21,702 nt of DNA from an uncultured Allofournierella sp. (GTDB lineage Bacteria > Bacillota > Clostridia > Oscillospirales > Ruminococcaceae). This document shows, in pieces, positions 16,021-21,702 of this stretch (positions are counted from its first letter, which is position 1; every line of letters starts with the position of its first letter). Location: NCBI GenBank assembly GCA_944382705.1, contig CALWNE010000026.1, positions 1 to 21,702 of the forward strand. The letters are read 5' to 3'. The notes below the pieces were generated by a model, which had not been told where the DNA came from, made no database searches, and saw only the letters and a list, made by a program, of their open reading frames with translations. Position numbers and translations under genes: made by a program.

Positions 16021-16242
16021 GTTGGCCAGCTTTGTTGGCCTGTCTCGTTTGGCCGGTCTTTTTGCTCATCCATGTCGGCCAATCTTGTTGGCCAGCCTTG
16101 TTGGCTGGTCTCGTTGGCTGGTCTTGTCGGCTGGTCTCGTCGGCCAGTCTTGTTGACTGGTCTCGTCGGCTGGTCTCGTTGGCTGGTCTCGTTGGCTGGT
16201 CTCATTGGCCAACTTTATTGGCTAGCCTTATTGGTCAGCTTT
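16021..16242. repeat. 13-bp tandem repeat (minisatellite), about 17 units
   Basis: From 16074 to 16242 there are exactly thirteen contiguous 13-bp units, most like GTTGGCTGGTCTC, with variants such as GTTGGCCAGCCTT, GTCGGCTGGTCTC and, at the right end, ATTGGCCAACTTT. Four more degenerate units, with one extra base, occupy 16021-16073. Units carrying GGCTGG and units carrying CCAGCC are complementary, so the array can fold into many local hairpins. Because 13 is not a multiple of three and no unit contains a stop, all frames across it stay open, creating spurious long ORFs. Confidence 0.9.
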
Positions 16243-16407
16243 GTATAAACCGGCTTGCTTGTGTGCGCCCCTCGTTACATCTTTTTGATACATTAAGTAT
16301 AATTCAATTAATTTAATACTTTTAATCGGATATTCTTTCAAGGTTTTTTGTATTAATCCGTCTAAAAAATCCAATTTGTAATAAATCTAGGCATCAATTC
16401 GCTGCGA
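16243..16407. other. AT-rich gene-free stretch
   Basis: This segment is markedly AT-rich compared with its surroundings and includes a TATAAT (16296-16301) on the plus strand with a poor GTTACA 18 bp upstream. No gene follows on that strand, so its meaning is unclear. Confidence 0.35.
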
Positions 16408-16443
16408 AAATCCCCCATCTTCCTGGTGGTGGATGGGGGATTT
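16408..16443 (-). terminator. Terminator of the ECF transporter operon
   Basis: A perfect 12-bp stem (AAATCCCCCATC with GATGGGGGATTT, 12-base loop) is followed by TTTTCG on the minus strand, about 48 bases after the ecfT stop codon. Confidence 0.8.
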
Positions 16444-16491
16444 AAAGGAGTTATCTATCTTGTTTTTCGTTTCTTATCAGGTGATGCCTGC

Positions 16492-17325
16492 TTATTGGAA
16501 TGGGTTAAAAAACCGGCTGCCCTGCAACACAATCAGCCCAACACTTACAAGCAACAACCCCACAGCCAAGGCCAAGGCCAGCCAATCTTCCTTTTTAAAG
16601 GGCCGCTGCATATACCAGCTGCGCTTTTTGTGCTTTCCAAAGCCACGCAGCTCCATGGCATTGGAAATAGTTTCAATGCGGGATAAGCTGGCCATTACCA
16701 AGGGCAACAGAATGGCCGCAGAGTTTTTGAGGCGGGTAAAGGTTTTATCCTTACTGCTCAAATCAATGCCTCTGGCCTGCTGTGCCTGGCTGATGTTATG
16801 GAAATCCCGCTGAATATCCGGGATATAGCGCAGGGCCAGGGCCACCGCATACCCCACTTTATAACTCACGCCAATGCCTGCTAGGCTGGCTGCAAACTCG
16901 CTGGGGTTGGTTGCCAGCACAAAGAGCAGCGCCACAGGAATCACCGCACTGTACTTTAAAAAGAAGTTTGCCAGGTAAAACAGCGTCTCCACCGTAATGT
17001 CATACCGCCAAAACAGATGAGCCAACACGGTTCTGGTGCCGTAAATCTGGGTGCCCTGGTCCGGCGCAAACAGATAGAGAGCCGTCAGGTTCAGCACTAC
17101 TAGTACCATCATAAACAGCAAAGCGTCCCGCACTTCGGAAAAACGAATGCGGCTGAGAGCAAACAATCCCATGCCGCCCAAGGTCATGGCCAGCAGAAGC
17201 CTGGTGTCATAGGTGAGCATCGCTGCGGTGCTCCACAGCAAAAAGAAGGCCAGCTTTGCTGTACCGGTCAAGCCATGCACCACCGACTTGCGGGGCAGAT
17301 AGCTCAAGGCTGCATTCTTACTCAT
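16492..17325 (-). CDS. ecfT: Energy-coupling factor transporter transmembrane protein EcfT
   Basis: This 277-residue integral membrane protein links the ATPases to the substrate-binding S component. It has about five or six hydrophobic helices (first at roughly 22-38) and the two cytoplasmic coupling motifs expected of EcfT: AQQARGID (ARG, 184-186) and AMELRGFG (LRG, 226-228), each in a long helix. Its ATG overlaps the end of the ATPase gene by 8 bp (ATGAGTAA), so the two are coupled. It is last in the operon. Confidence 0.92.
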   Translation of the reverse strand: MSKNAALSYLPRKSVVHGLTGTAKLAFFLLWSTAAMLTYDTRLLLAMTLGGMGLFALSRIRFSEVRDALLFMMVLVVLNLTALYLFAPDQGTQIYGTRTVLAHLFWRYDITVETLFYLANFFLKYSAVIPVALLFVLATNPSEFAASLAGIGVSYKVGYAVALALRYIPDIQRDFHNISQAQQARGIDLSSKDKTFTRLKNSAAILLPLVMASLSRIETISNAMELRGFGKHKKRSWYMQRPFKKEDWLALALAVGLLLVSVGLIVLQGSRFFNPFQ

Positions 17326-19030
17326 GGTCTCTCACCTGCCTGTCGTAATCAATAAACCGTTGTACAAAGGCTTCGGGCTGCTCCAAACCGCACTGCTGAG
17401 CCAGACCGAACAGGCTGGTTTCCTTCAGGCTGGCAGCCTGCACCAGCTGGGGCTGGGTGAGGGCTTCCACCGCTGTACCGTCATGAATCAGCCGTTTGTT
17501 TGCAAACACCAAAGCCCGGTGGGTGTATTCCTGCATCAGGTGCATATCGTGGGTAATCATCAGTACGGTGACACCAGCCTGATTGAGGCCCCGCAAAAAC
17601 TCCATAATTTCGGTGTAATGGCGGAAATCCTGACCGGCGGTAGGCTCGTCCAGAATAATAATTTCCGGGTTCATCACCAGAACGCTGGCAATGGTCACAC
17701 GCTTTTTTTGCCCAAAGGAAAGGGCGGAAACAGGCCAATTCCGAAAAGGGTACAAGCCACAAATCTTGAGGGTTTCTTCCACTCTCTGGGTACGCTCCTC
17801 GGAGGTCAAATCCGTTTGCAGCAAACCCAGCTCCACCTCATCCCAAATCATAGGCTTGGAAAGCATCTGGTTGGGGTTCTGCATCACATAGCCCACATGA
17901 GCAGCCCGCTCTTTGATGGTATCCTGTGCCAAATCACGGCCATTCAGCAGAATGCGGCCACTGGTGGGGGTTTCAAACCCACAAATCAGCTTGGAAAGGG
18001 TGCTTTTTCCTGCACCGTTGCGGCCAACAATGCTCACCATTTCGCCCTTGTGCACGGTAAAGCTTACATGCTCCAGGTTGGTCTGCCCTTCTTCATATCC
18101 AAAGGTCAAATCCTCCACCTTCAGAAGCTCCGGCCGTCCCTCTGTTTTGGGAGCATCTTCCATGCTGTGGAACCAACTGCGTACCTTGGCCTTGTCCTGC
18201 TGGGTGAGCGCCAGTTCCTCCAGATAGGCTGGCGCTTTCTGGGGGGTAATCTCCACGCCTGCATACTTCAGTGCCGTCAGGTACAGCGGCTCACGAATGC
18301 CGGCCTGCTGCAGCAGACTGCCTGCCAGCAGTTCGTTGGGGGTGGTATCGGCCAGAATGCGGCCTTCCCACACCAGCACGATGCGATCCACATGCCGCCA
18401 GAGCACATCTTCCAGTCGGTGCTCAATAATGACCACTGCCGCACCACTGCGCTTTTGGATGGAATCAATCAATTCAATGGTCTGCTTTCCGGTGGCTGGG
18501 TCCAAGCTGGCTAAGGGTTCGTCAAACAGCAAAATCTGTACATCATCCACCATTACGCCTGCCAGGCTTACCCGCTGCTTTTGCCCACCGGAAAGAGCAT
18601 GGGGAGCGTGGTGCAGGTGCTGCTGCAAGTCCACCAGACCTGCCACCTGCTCCACAATTTTTTTCATCTCAGGTTCCGGCACCATATCGTTCTCCAGTGC
18701 AAAGGCAATATCCTCTGCCACCGTCAAACCAATGAACTGACCATCCGGGTCCTGCAAAACGGTGCCCACATAATTGGAAAGTTCAAACAAACTGCTTTTA
18801 GCCGCATCCACACCGGCCACAGTTAACCGGCCGGTGCATTTACCAGGATAACTAAAGGGAACCAAGCCGTTGATGCAGCTGGCCAGGGTACTTTTACCGC
18901 TGCCGGAAGGGCCAACAATCAGTACCTTTTCTCCGGGGTAAATGGCCAGATTGATGTCGTACAATGTGGGCTTTGCCTGGGCATCGTACTGAAAGCCAAA
19001 GTCTTTGAATTCAATAATGGGCTGCCGCAT
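17318..19030 (-). CDS. Fused double ECF ATPase (EcfA-EcfA' in one chain)
   Basis: At 570 residues this is two ABC ATPases in one polypeptide. The first has Walker A GPSGSGKS (40-47), signature LSGGQ (146-150) and Walker B ILLFDEP (166-172). The second has GRNGAGKS (336-343), LSFGQ (437-441), IIILDEP (457-463) and switch His494. A linker of about 80 residues (225-300) joins them. Both sites look intact, the second with a variant signature. Fused ATPases are typical of ECF systems dedicated to one S component (YkoD-like), in contrast to the separate EcfA1/EcfA2 of the shared module. An AGGAGG site precedes the ATG. It powers uptake of the substrate bound by the S component encoded upstream. Confidence 0.93.
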   Translation of the reverse strand: MRQPIIEFKDFGFQYDAQAKPTLYDINLAIYPGEKVLIVGPSGSGKSTLASCINGLVPFSYPGKCTGRLTVAGVDAAKSSLFELSNYVGTVLQDPDGQFIGLTVAEDIAFALENDMVPEPEMKKIVEQVAGLVDLQQHLHHAPHALSGGQKQRVSLAGVMVDDVQILLFDEPLASLDPATGKQTIELIDSIQKRSGAAVVIIEHRLEDVLWRHVDRIVLVWEGRILADTTPNELLAGSLLQQAGIREPLYLTALKYAGVEITPQKAPAYLEELALTQQDKAKVRSWFHSMEDAPKTEGRPELLKVEDLTFGYEEGQTNLEHVSFTVHKGEMVSIVGRNGAGKSTLSKLICGFETPTSGRILLNGRDLAQDTIKERAAHVGYVMQNPNQMLSKPMIWDEVELGLLQTDLTSEERTQRVEETLKICGLYPFRNWPVSALSFGQKKRVTIASVLVMNPEIIILDEPTAGQDFRHYTEIMEFLRGLNQAGVTVLMITHDMHLMQEYTHRALVFANKRLIHDGTAVEALTQPQLVQAASLKETSLFGLAQQCGLEQPEAFVQRFIDYDRQVRDHE

Positions 19031-19065
19031 GGCTTGTTCCCTCCTATCCGTTCTAAACTCAAATA

Positions 19066-19148
19066 AAGCGGGGCGTGCCTTTCAAAGGCTGCCGTCCCGC
19101 TTGCAGACGCCTGAATACCCCTGCCAGCGTTTTTTGCACCAGCAGGGG
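19066..19148 (-). other. Two hairpins between S component and ATPase genes
   Basis: In the 130-bp gap inside the operon, CCCCTGC/GCAGGGG (19118-19124 with 19142-19148) forms one hairpin. AAGCGGG/CCCGCTT (19066-19072 with 19096-19102), with inner GCCTTT/AAAGGC, forms another, followed on the minus strand by a T-rich TTTATTTGAGTTT. The second resembles a leaky terminator or an mRNA-stabilising end that could make the S component more abundant than the ATPase. Confidence 0.5.
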
Positions 19149-19160
19149 CCGGGCCATTTT

Positions 19161-19709
19161 TTACTCTTTATCCAGAGAACCGCGCTTGGTACGGCTTTTG
19201 GAATAAGCCAGCATCAGCAGCGTGCCTACAATACCGGTGGTCACTGCATTCAAAATGCCGGCGGTGATACCCTGGGTTACTACCTTGGACATTTTTTCGG
19301 CATACACCACCACATCCAGGCAGGGAGCCACCAGAACCCAAGCCACCAGATGAGCTGCCACCTGAGCCAGGTTAAAGGTGATGATTTCTTTTTTGCCAAA
19401 CTCGCCGCTTTCCAAATCCAGTTTGCTGGTCAGCAAACCCACCAGCAAACCAAAAACGCCACTGGCCAAAATCCAGCTCCACCAGGGGCTGCCCCAGCTC
19501 AGGTCAATGAGGGTGTGGCCTACAAAACCAATCAAAAGGCCGGCCACCGGGCCAAACATAGCCGCAAACAGGCCCAGAATGCCATACTGCAAGTTAAAGG
19601 TGGTGTTGGGCACCAGGGGTACAGGAATTGCCACAAAGCGGCCCAGCACAAAAAACAGCGCTGCACCAATGCCAATGGCCACCACAGTTTTTACCGACAT
19701 CTTTTTCAT
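19161..19709 (-). CDS. ECF transporter S component, UPF0397 family
   Basis: This 182-residue membrane protein has about five or six helices and begins with MKKMSVKTVVAIGIGAALFFVLGRF, followed by PNTTFNLQYGILGLFAAMFGPVAGLLIGFVGH (about 34-65), both hallmarks of the UPF0397 family. These are substrate-binding S components of energy-coupling factor transporters; the family's substrate is not established to my knowledge. The neighbouring fused ATPase and EcfT complete the transporter. It follows the SAM hydrolase gene by about 75 bp and shares its promoter, which suggests a cargo related to adenosine, methionine or SAM (inference). A GAGG site lies about 10 bases before the ATG. Confidence 0.9.
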   Translation of the reverse strand: MKKMSVKTVVAIGIGAALFFVLGRFVAIPVPLVPNTTFNLQYGILGLFAAMFGPVAGLLIGFVGHTLIDLSWGSPWWSWILASGVFGLLVGLLTSKLDLESGEFGKKEIITFNLAQVAAHLVAWVLVAPCLDVVVYAEKMSKVVTQGITAGILNAVTTGIVGTLLMLAYSKSRTKRGSLDKE

Positions 19710-19783
19710 TGTTTTCCATCCTCTTTCTTTTTATATTCCACCGCAGCGCACCAAAACACTGCGGTTTTGACAGCCAGTTATGC

Positions 19784-20644
19784 TTATTCGTAAATGACCC
19801 GTGGAGCACGGCGCAGCTCAATGCGCCAGTTGGTTCCGGTGCCAATGTTATAAGCACGGGCAAAGCTGCCCTGGTTGATGGCAACCGCCATGTTGTCCAG
19901 GCTGTTCACATACAGAAGGGGTTCACCCAGAGATACATCCGCAAAACTTTTGGCGTACAGCATAATGTTTTTGTACAACATACGGGTATCGTTGCGAATG
20001 GTAATTTCCACCCGCTGGCCATGGGTCACACCCAACTGCTGAAACAGCGTGCGGGGGATGTTGCTCCACAAACTGCCAAAGCGCACATCCAGCACATCAA
20101 TGGTGCCGCTTACCACATCGTCTTCGCACACGGCATCCACCACAGCCAGTTCCACAATGCTCTCCGGATCGATGGAGGGGCCCACTTCCTCCCAGGAAAT
20201 CACACCACTTGCCAGCCGGGCGCCGGTAAAGGCGTAAATATCACGGCCATGGAATGTGTAGCTTTCGCCAGAATTGGGCAGACGGTTGCGTTCCTCGTCA
20301 ATGATACGGGCCTCGGTAATGCCGCACATCCGTTTAATGTGGGTCAGTGTGCCGTTATCGGGCGTAACAATGTACTGGCCCCCTGCGGTTTTAGCCACAA
20401 TACTCCGCCGGTCTGTACCCACACCAGGGTCCACCACGCTCACAAACACACTGCCCTGGGGCCAGTACTGAACGGTTTGAATCAAGCGGTAGCTTGCTTC
20501 CCAAATATCGTATTGAGGGATATCATGGGTCAAATCGAACACACGCAGTTGGTCGCACACACCTTCGGCCACGCCGTACATGGCGCTTACCGCACCATCC
20601 GCCCGGCCAAAGTCAGATTGTAAAATCAATGGTTTCATACCCAT
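19784..20644 (-). CDS. SAM hydrolase (SAM hydroxide adenosyltransferase, DUF62)
   Basis: Characterised members of this family hydrolyse S-adenosylmethionine to adenosine and L-methionine and share the fold of fluorinase and chlorinase. The catalytic triad is present: Asp72 and Arg79 in SVVDPGVGTDRRS and His132 in YTFHGRDIYA, with the spacing seen in known enzymes. The N-terminal QSDFGRADG and TPDNGTL motifs are also typical. The start at 20644 (286 residues) is favoured by an AAGGGG site 5 bases upstream; an ATG at 20638 is possible. It leads the operon with the UPF0397 transporter, from a strong promoter and a structured leader of about 110 bases. Confidence 0.9.
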   Translation of the reverse strand: MGMKPLILQSDFGRADGAVSAMYGVAEGVCDQLRVFDLTHDIPQYDIWEASYRLIQTVQYWPQGSVFVSVVDPGVGTDRRSIVAKTAGGQYIVTPDNGTLTHIKRMCGITEARIIDEERNRLPNSGESYTFHGRDIYAFTGARLASGVISWEEVGPSIDPESIVELAVVDAVCEDDVVSGTIDVLDVRFGSLWSNIPRTLFQQLGVTHGQRVEITIRNDTRMLYKNIMLYAKSFADVSLGEPLLYVNSLDNMAVAINQGSFARAYNIGTGTNWRIELRRAPRVIYE

Positions 20645-20679
20645 CAACACCCCTTTTTGTAATTCTATCCCCAGTTTTC

Positions 20680-20741
20680 AAGGCAGCAACCGCTTTATTT
20701 CATCGGTATCTCCTTGTTTTTTGCACTGGCGGCGCTGCCTT
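20680..20741 (-). promoter_or_regulatory. Structured mRNA leader with a two-codon ORF
   Basis: In the leader of the SAM hydrolase operon, AAGGCAGC (minus, 20734-20741) pairs perfectly with GCTGCCTT (20680-20687), extended by CCGC/GCGG after a small internal loop. The 35-base loop (about 20694-20728) contains a perfect AAGGAG (20710-20715), a 6-base spacer and ATG AAA TAA (20703-20695), a ribosome site driving a Met-Lys-stop mini-ORF. The real ribosome site of the hydrolase lies outside the stem. I recognise no known riboswitch here; a regulatory role is inference. Confidence 0.45.
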
Positions 20742-20759
20742 CTTTCAAGCAACATTTTA

Positions 20760-20798
20760 ATTATAAAAACTATACCCCTCTGCGTCAAGATTCCGCAG
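20760..20798 (-). promoter_or_regulatory. Strong promoter of the SAM hydrolase-ECF operon
   Basis: On the minus strand TTGACG (-35, 20783-20788) and TATAAT (-10, 20760-20765) are separated by exactly 17 bp: 5 of 6 and 6 of 6 consensus bases. An inverted repeat CTGCG-N9-CGCAG (20780-20784 and 20794-20798) overlaps the -35 and could be an operator. Confidence 0.8.
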
Positions 20799-21269
20799 CT
20801 TTTTCCTGTATTTTTAATAGGTTTTTCTTTGATTTTCTGTGTTTTATTTCTCTTTTGTACACCACTTTGCTCCAGGATTCTGCCTGCTGTCAGTAATCCT
20901 GGCAATTTACTCTCTGCCCAAACATTTTCTCGCCTTTAAAGCAATCACTTAACTTTCCTTTTACGATGCTTTTCTAATTTCTTTGCTGGCAGCAGAACAA
21001 TCGCAGCAACGCATTGTGCCGCTTTATCCCTATTTTTCTCCAGTGAGTTTGCATCAGCTTCACTTTCTGTGCAGCTTTTCGGCCCCAGTCTGGCAAATAC
21101 AGCTTTTTTGCTTACAATTAGCCTATTCCACTCCATGGTCACAGCATTGCTGCGCATTTTACCACTGATTTTCTATTGTATGCCAGGCCAGTGGTTTTAA
21201 ATCAACGAACATCTGCCCCAAACAACTCCTGGGAGCATCCCAGTGGCTTTTGGGCCGCCTCAAAATAGC
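20799..21269. other. Gene-free stretch between rplQ and the ECF operon
   Basis: No convincing gene is seen on either strand; a 70-codon minus-strand frame (20945-21157) has no ribosome binding site. It holds a perfect 8-bp inverted repeat CCAGGATT/AATCCTGG (20872-20879 and 20895-20902, 15-base loop) without a U-run, and a small CTGGGA/TCCCAG hairpin near 21229-21243. The left part is T-rich on the plus strand. Confidence 0.5.
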
Positions 21270-21309
21270 AAAAGCCCCCCGCTCTGTGCACACAAAGCGG
21301 GGGGCTTTT
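21270..21309 (-). terminator. Terminator of the ribosomal-protein operon
   Basis: A perfect 14-bp stem (AAAAGCCCCCCGCT with AGCGGGGGGCTTTT, 12-base loop) lies 19 bases after the rplQ stop; the stem's own U-run closes it on the minus strand. The symmetry makes it usable in both directions. Confidence 0.9.
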
Positions 21310-21328
21310 AGCTTAGCTTAATGTAAAA

Positions 21329-21670
21329 TCAAACCAGCTCGATGATTGCCATCTCAGCGGCGTCGCCACGGCGAGCGCCGATCTTGATGATGCGGGTGTA
21401 ACCGCCGTTACGGTCGGCATACTTGGGGCCGTACTCGTCGATTACTTTCTTGGCAACAGTCTCCTTGGTGATGTAGGAGAAGACCTGGCGCTTAGAATGC
21501 AGATCTTCCTTCTTACCGAGGGTTACCATCTTTTCGGCCATAGAACGAACTTCCTTGGCACGGGTAACGGTGGTTTCGATTTTGCCGTTTTCAAACAGGT
21601 AGGTGACCATAGCGCGCAGCATAGCGTTGCGGTGATCGCTGGTCCGGCCGAGTTTTCTGGTACCGGGCAT
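21329..21670 (-). CDS. rplQ: 50S ribosomal protein L17
   Basis: The 113-residue protein has the L17 opening MPGTRKLGRTSDHRNAMLRAMVTYLFENGKIETTVTRAKEVR and the closing region GGYTRIIKIGARRGDAAEMAIIELV, full length for the short bacterial form. L17 lies near the peptide exit tunnel of the large subunit. An AAGGAG site lies 9 bases before the ATG. It is last in its operon, directly before a strong terminator. Confidence 0.98.
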   Translation of the reverse strand: MPGTRKLGRTSDHRNAMLRAMVTYLFENGKIETTVTRAKEVRSMAEKMVTLGKKEDLHSKRQVFSYITKETVAKKVIDEYGPKYADRNGGYTRIIKIGARRGDAAEMAIIELV

Positions 21671-21693
21671 CCCGTTTCACTCCTTTGCAGTAA

Positions 21694-21702
21694 TTACTCG
21701 TC
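21694..21702 (-). CDS. Last two codons of an upstream gene, probably rpoA (partial)
   Basis: Immediately before the rplQ ribosome site the minus strand reads GAC GAG TAA. In Firmicutes rplQ nearly always follows rpoA, whose product often ends in acidic residues, so this is probably the 3' end of rpoA. Only two codons are visible, so the call rests on gene order. Confidence 0.4.
   Translation of the reverse strand, partial: DE

Noticed and set aside
16021..16242. Possible CRISPR array
   Set aside because: The units are contiguous 13-mers with no unique spacers and no cas genes nearby.
15601..16316. Open frames of 215 and 168 codons (plus) and 97 codons (minus) across the minisatellite, with repetitive Leu-Val-Gly-Trp-Ser or Asn-Glu-Thr-Ser content
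   Set aside because: No ribosome binding sites, non-ATG starts for the long ones, and the 13-bp repeat keeps all frames open because it has no stop codon; the peptides are a by-product of the array.
20645..20760. Known SAM, T-box, preQ1 or thiamin riboswitch before the SAM hydrolase operon
   Set aside because: The conserved cores of these classes are not visible; only an unclassified hairpin with a mini-ORF is seen.
20945..21157. 70-codon minus-strand frame between rplQ and the ECF operon
   Set aside because: No ribosome binding site, no promoter, and composition unlike neighbouring genes.

Overview
The window (about 21.7 kb, moderately GC-rich) looks like chromosome from a Gram-positive Firmicute, most likely a gut clostridium of the Oscillospiraceae (Faecalibacterium/Gemmiger-like). 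Grounds: strong AGGAGG-type ribosome binding sites, a type II lipoprotein signal, ECF-type vitamin/metabolite transport genes, a long divergent PRPP synthetase, a clostridial-type methionine gamma-lyase family protein, and a hexuronate pathway built from UxuA plus a long-chain mannitol-dehydrogenase-type UxuB. The family-level assignment is inference from gene content only.

Layout. Positions 1-240: the first codons of a leftward gene that leaves the window, then two hairpin terminators. Positions 240-3717 (minus): a response regulator, sensor kinase and unknown membrane-anchored protein, each overlapping the next by 4 bp, followed by a separately promoted, membrane-anchored C39-like peptidase. 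The promoters of the regulator operon and of the peptidase gene carry the same GATACA direct-repeat pattern, suggesting one regulon. Positions 3879-7489 (plus): mannonate dehydratase, fructuronate reductase and a GntR/FCD repressor, with a textbook promoter overlapped by an 18-bp palindromic operator and closed by a strong terminator. Positions 7510-10972 (minus): methionine gamma-lyase family protein, GNAT acetyltransferase and murD, all translationally coupled and transcribed from a clear promoter upstream of murD. Positions 11259-12933 (plus): an orphan family-5 solute-binding lipoprotein. Positions 12991-13190: a 200-bp segment with 17-bp perfect terminal inverted repeats, probably a MITE. 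Positions 13210-15492 (minus): an AEC-family permease and a divergent ribose-phosphate pyrophosphokinase, separated by a strong terminator. Positions 15493-16491: about 1 kb without a convincing gene, containing a 13-bp minisatellite. Positions 16408-20788 (minus): an operon of SAM hydrolase, UPF0397-type S component, fused double ATPase and EcfT, with a strong promoter and a structured leader. Positions 21270-21702 (minus): the 3' end of a ribosomal-protein operon with rplQ and the last two codons of an upstream gene, probably rpoA.

Functionally, the uxu block converts fructuronate and mannonate to 2-keto-3-deoxygluconate under a local repressor. The two-component block looks like an envelope-sensing unit with a secreted-side peptidase as output. 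The ECF operon pairs an uptake system of unknown substrate with an enzyme that cleaves SAM to adenosine and methionine, which points to a purine-nucleoside, methionine or SAM-related cargo. No phage, CRISPR array, tRNA, rRNA or defence system was seen. The most notable items are the SAM hydrolase/ECF operon with its odd leader, the shared response-regulator operators, the MITE and the minisatellite.
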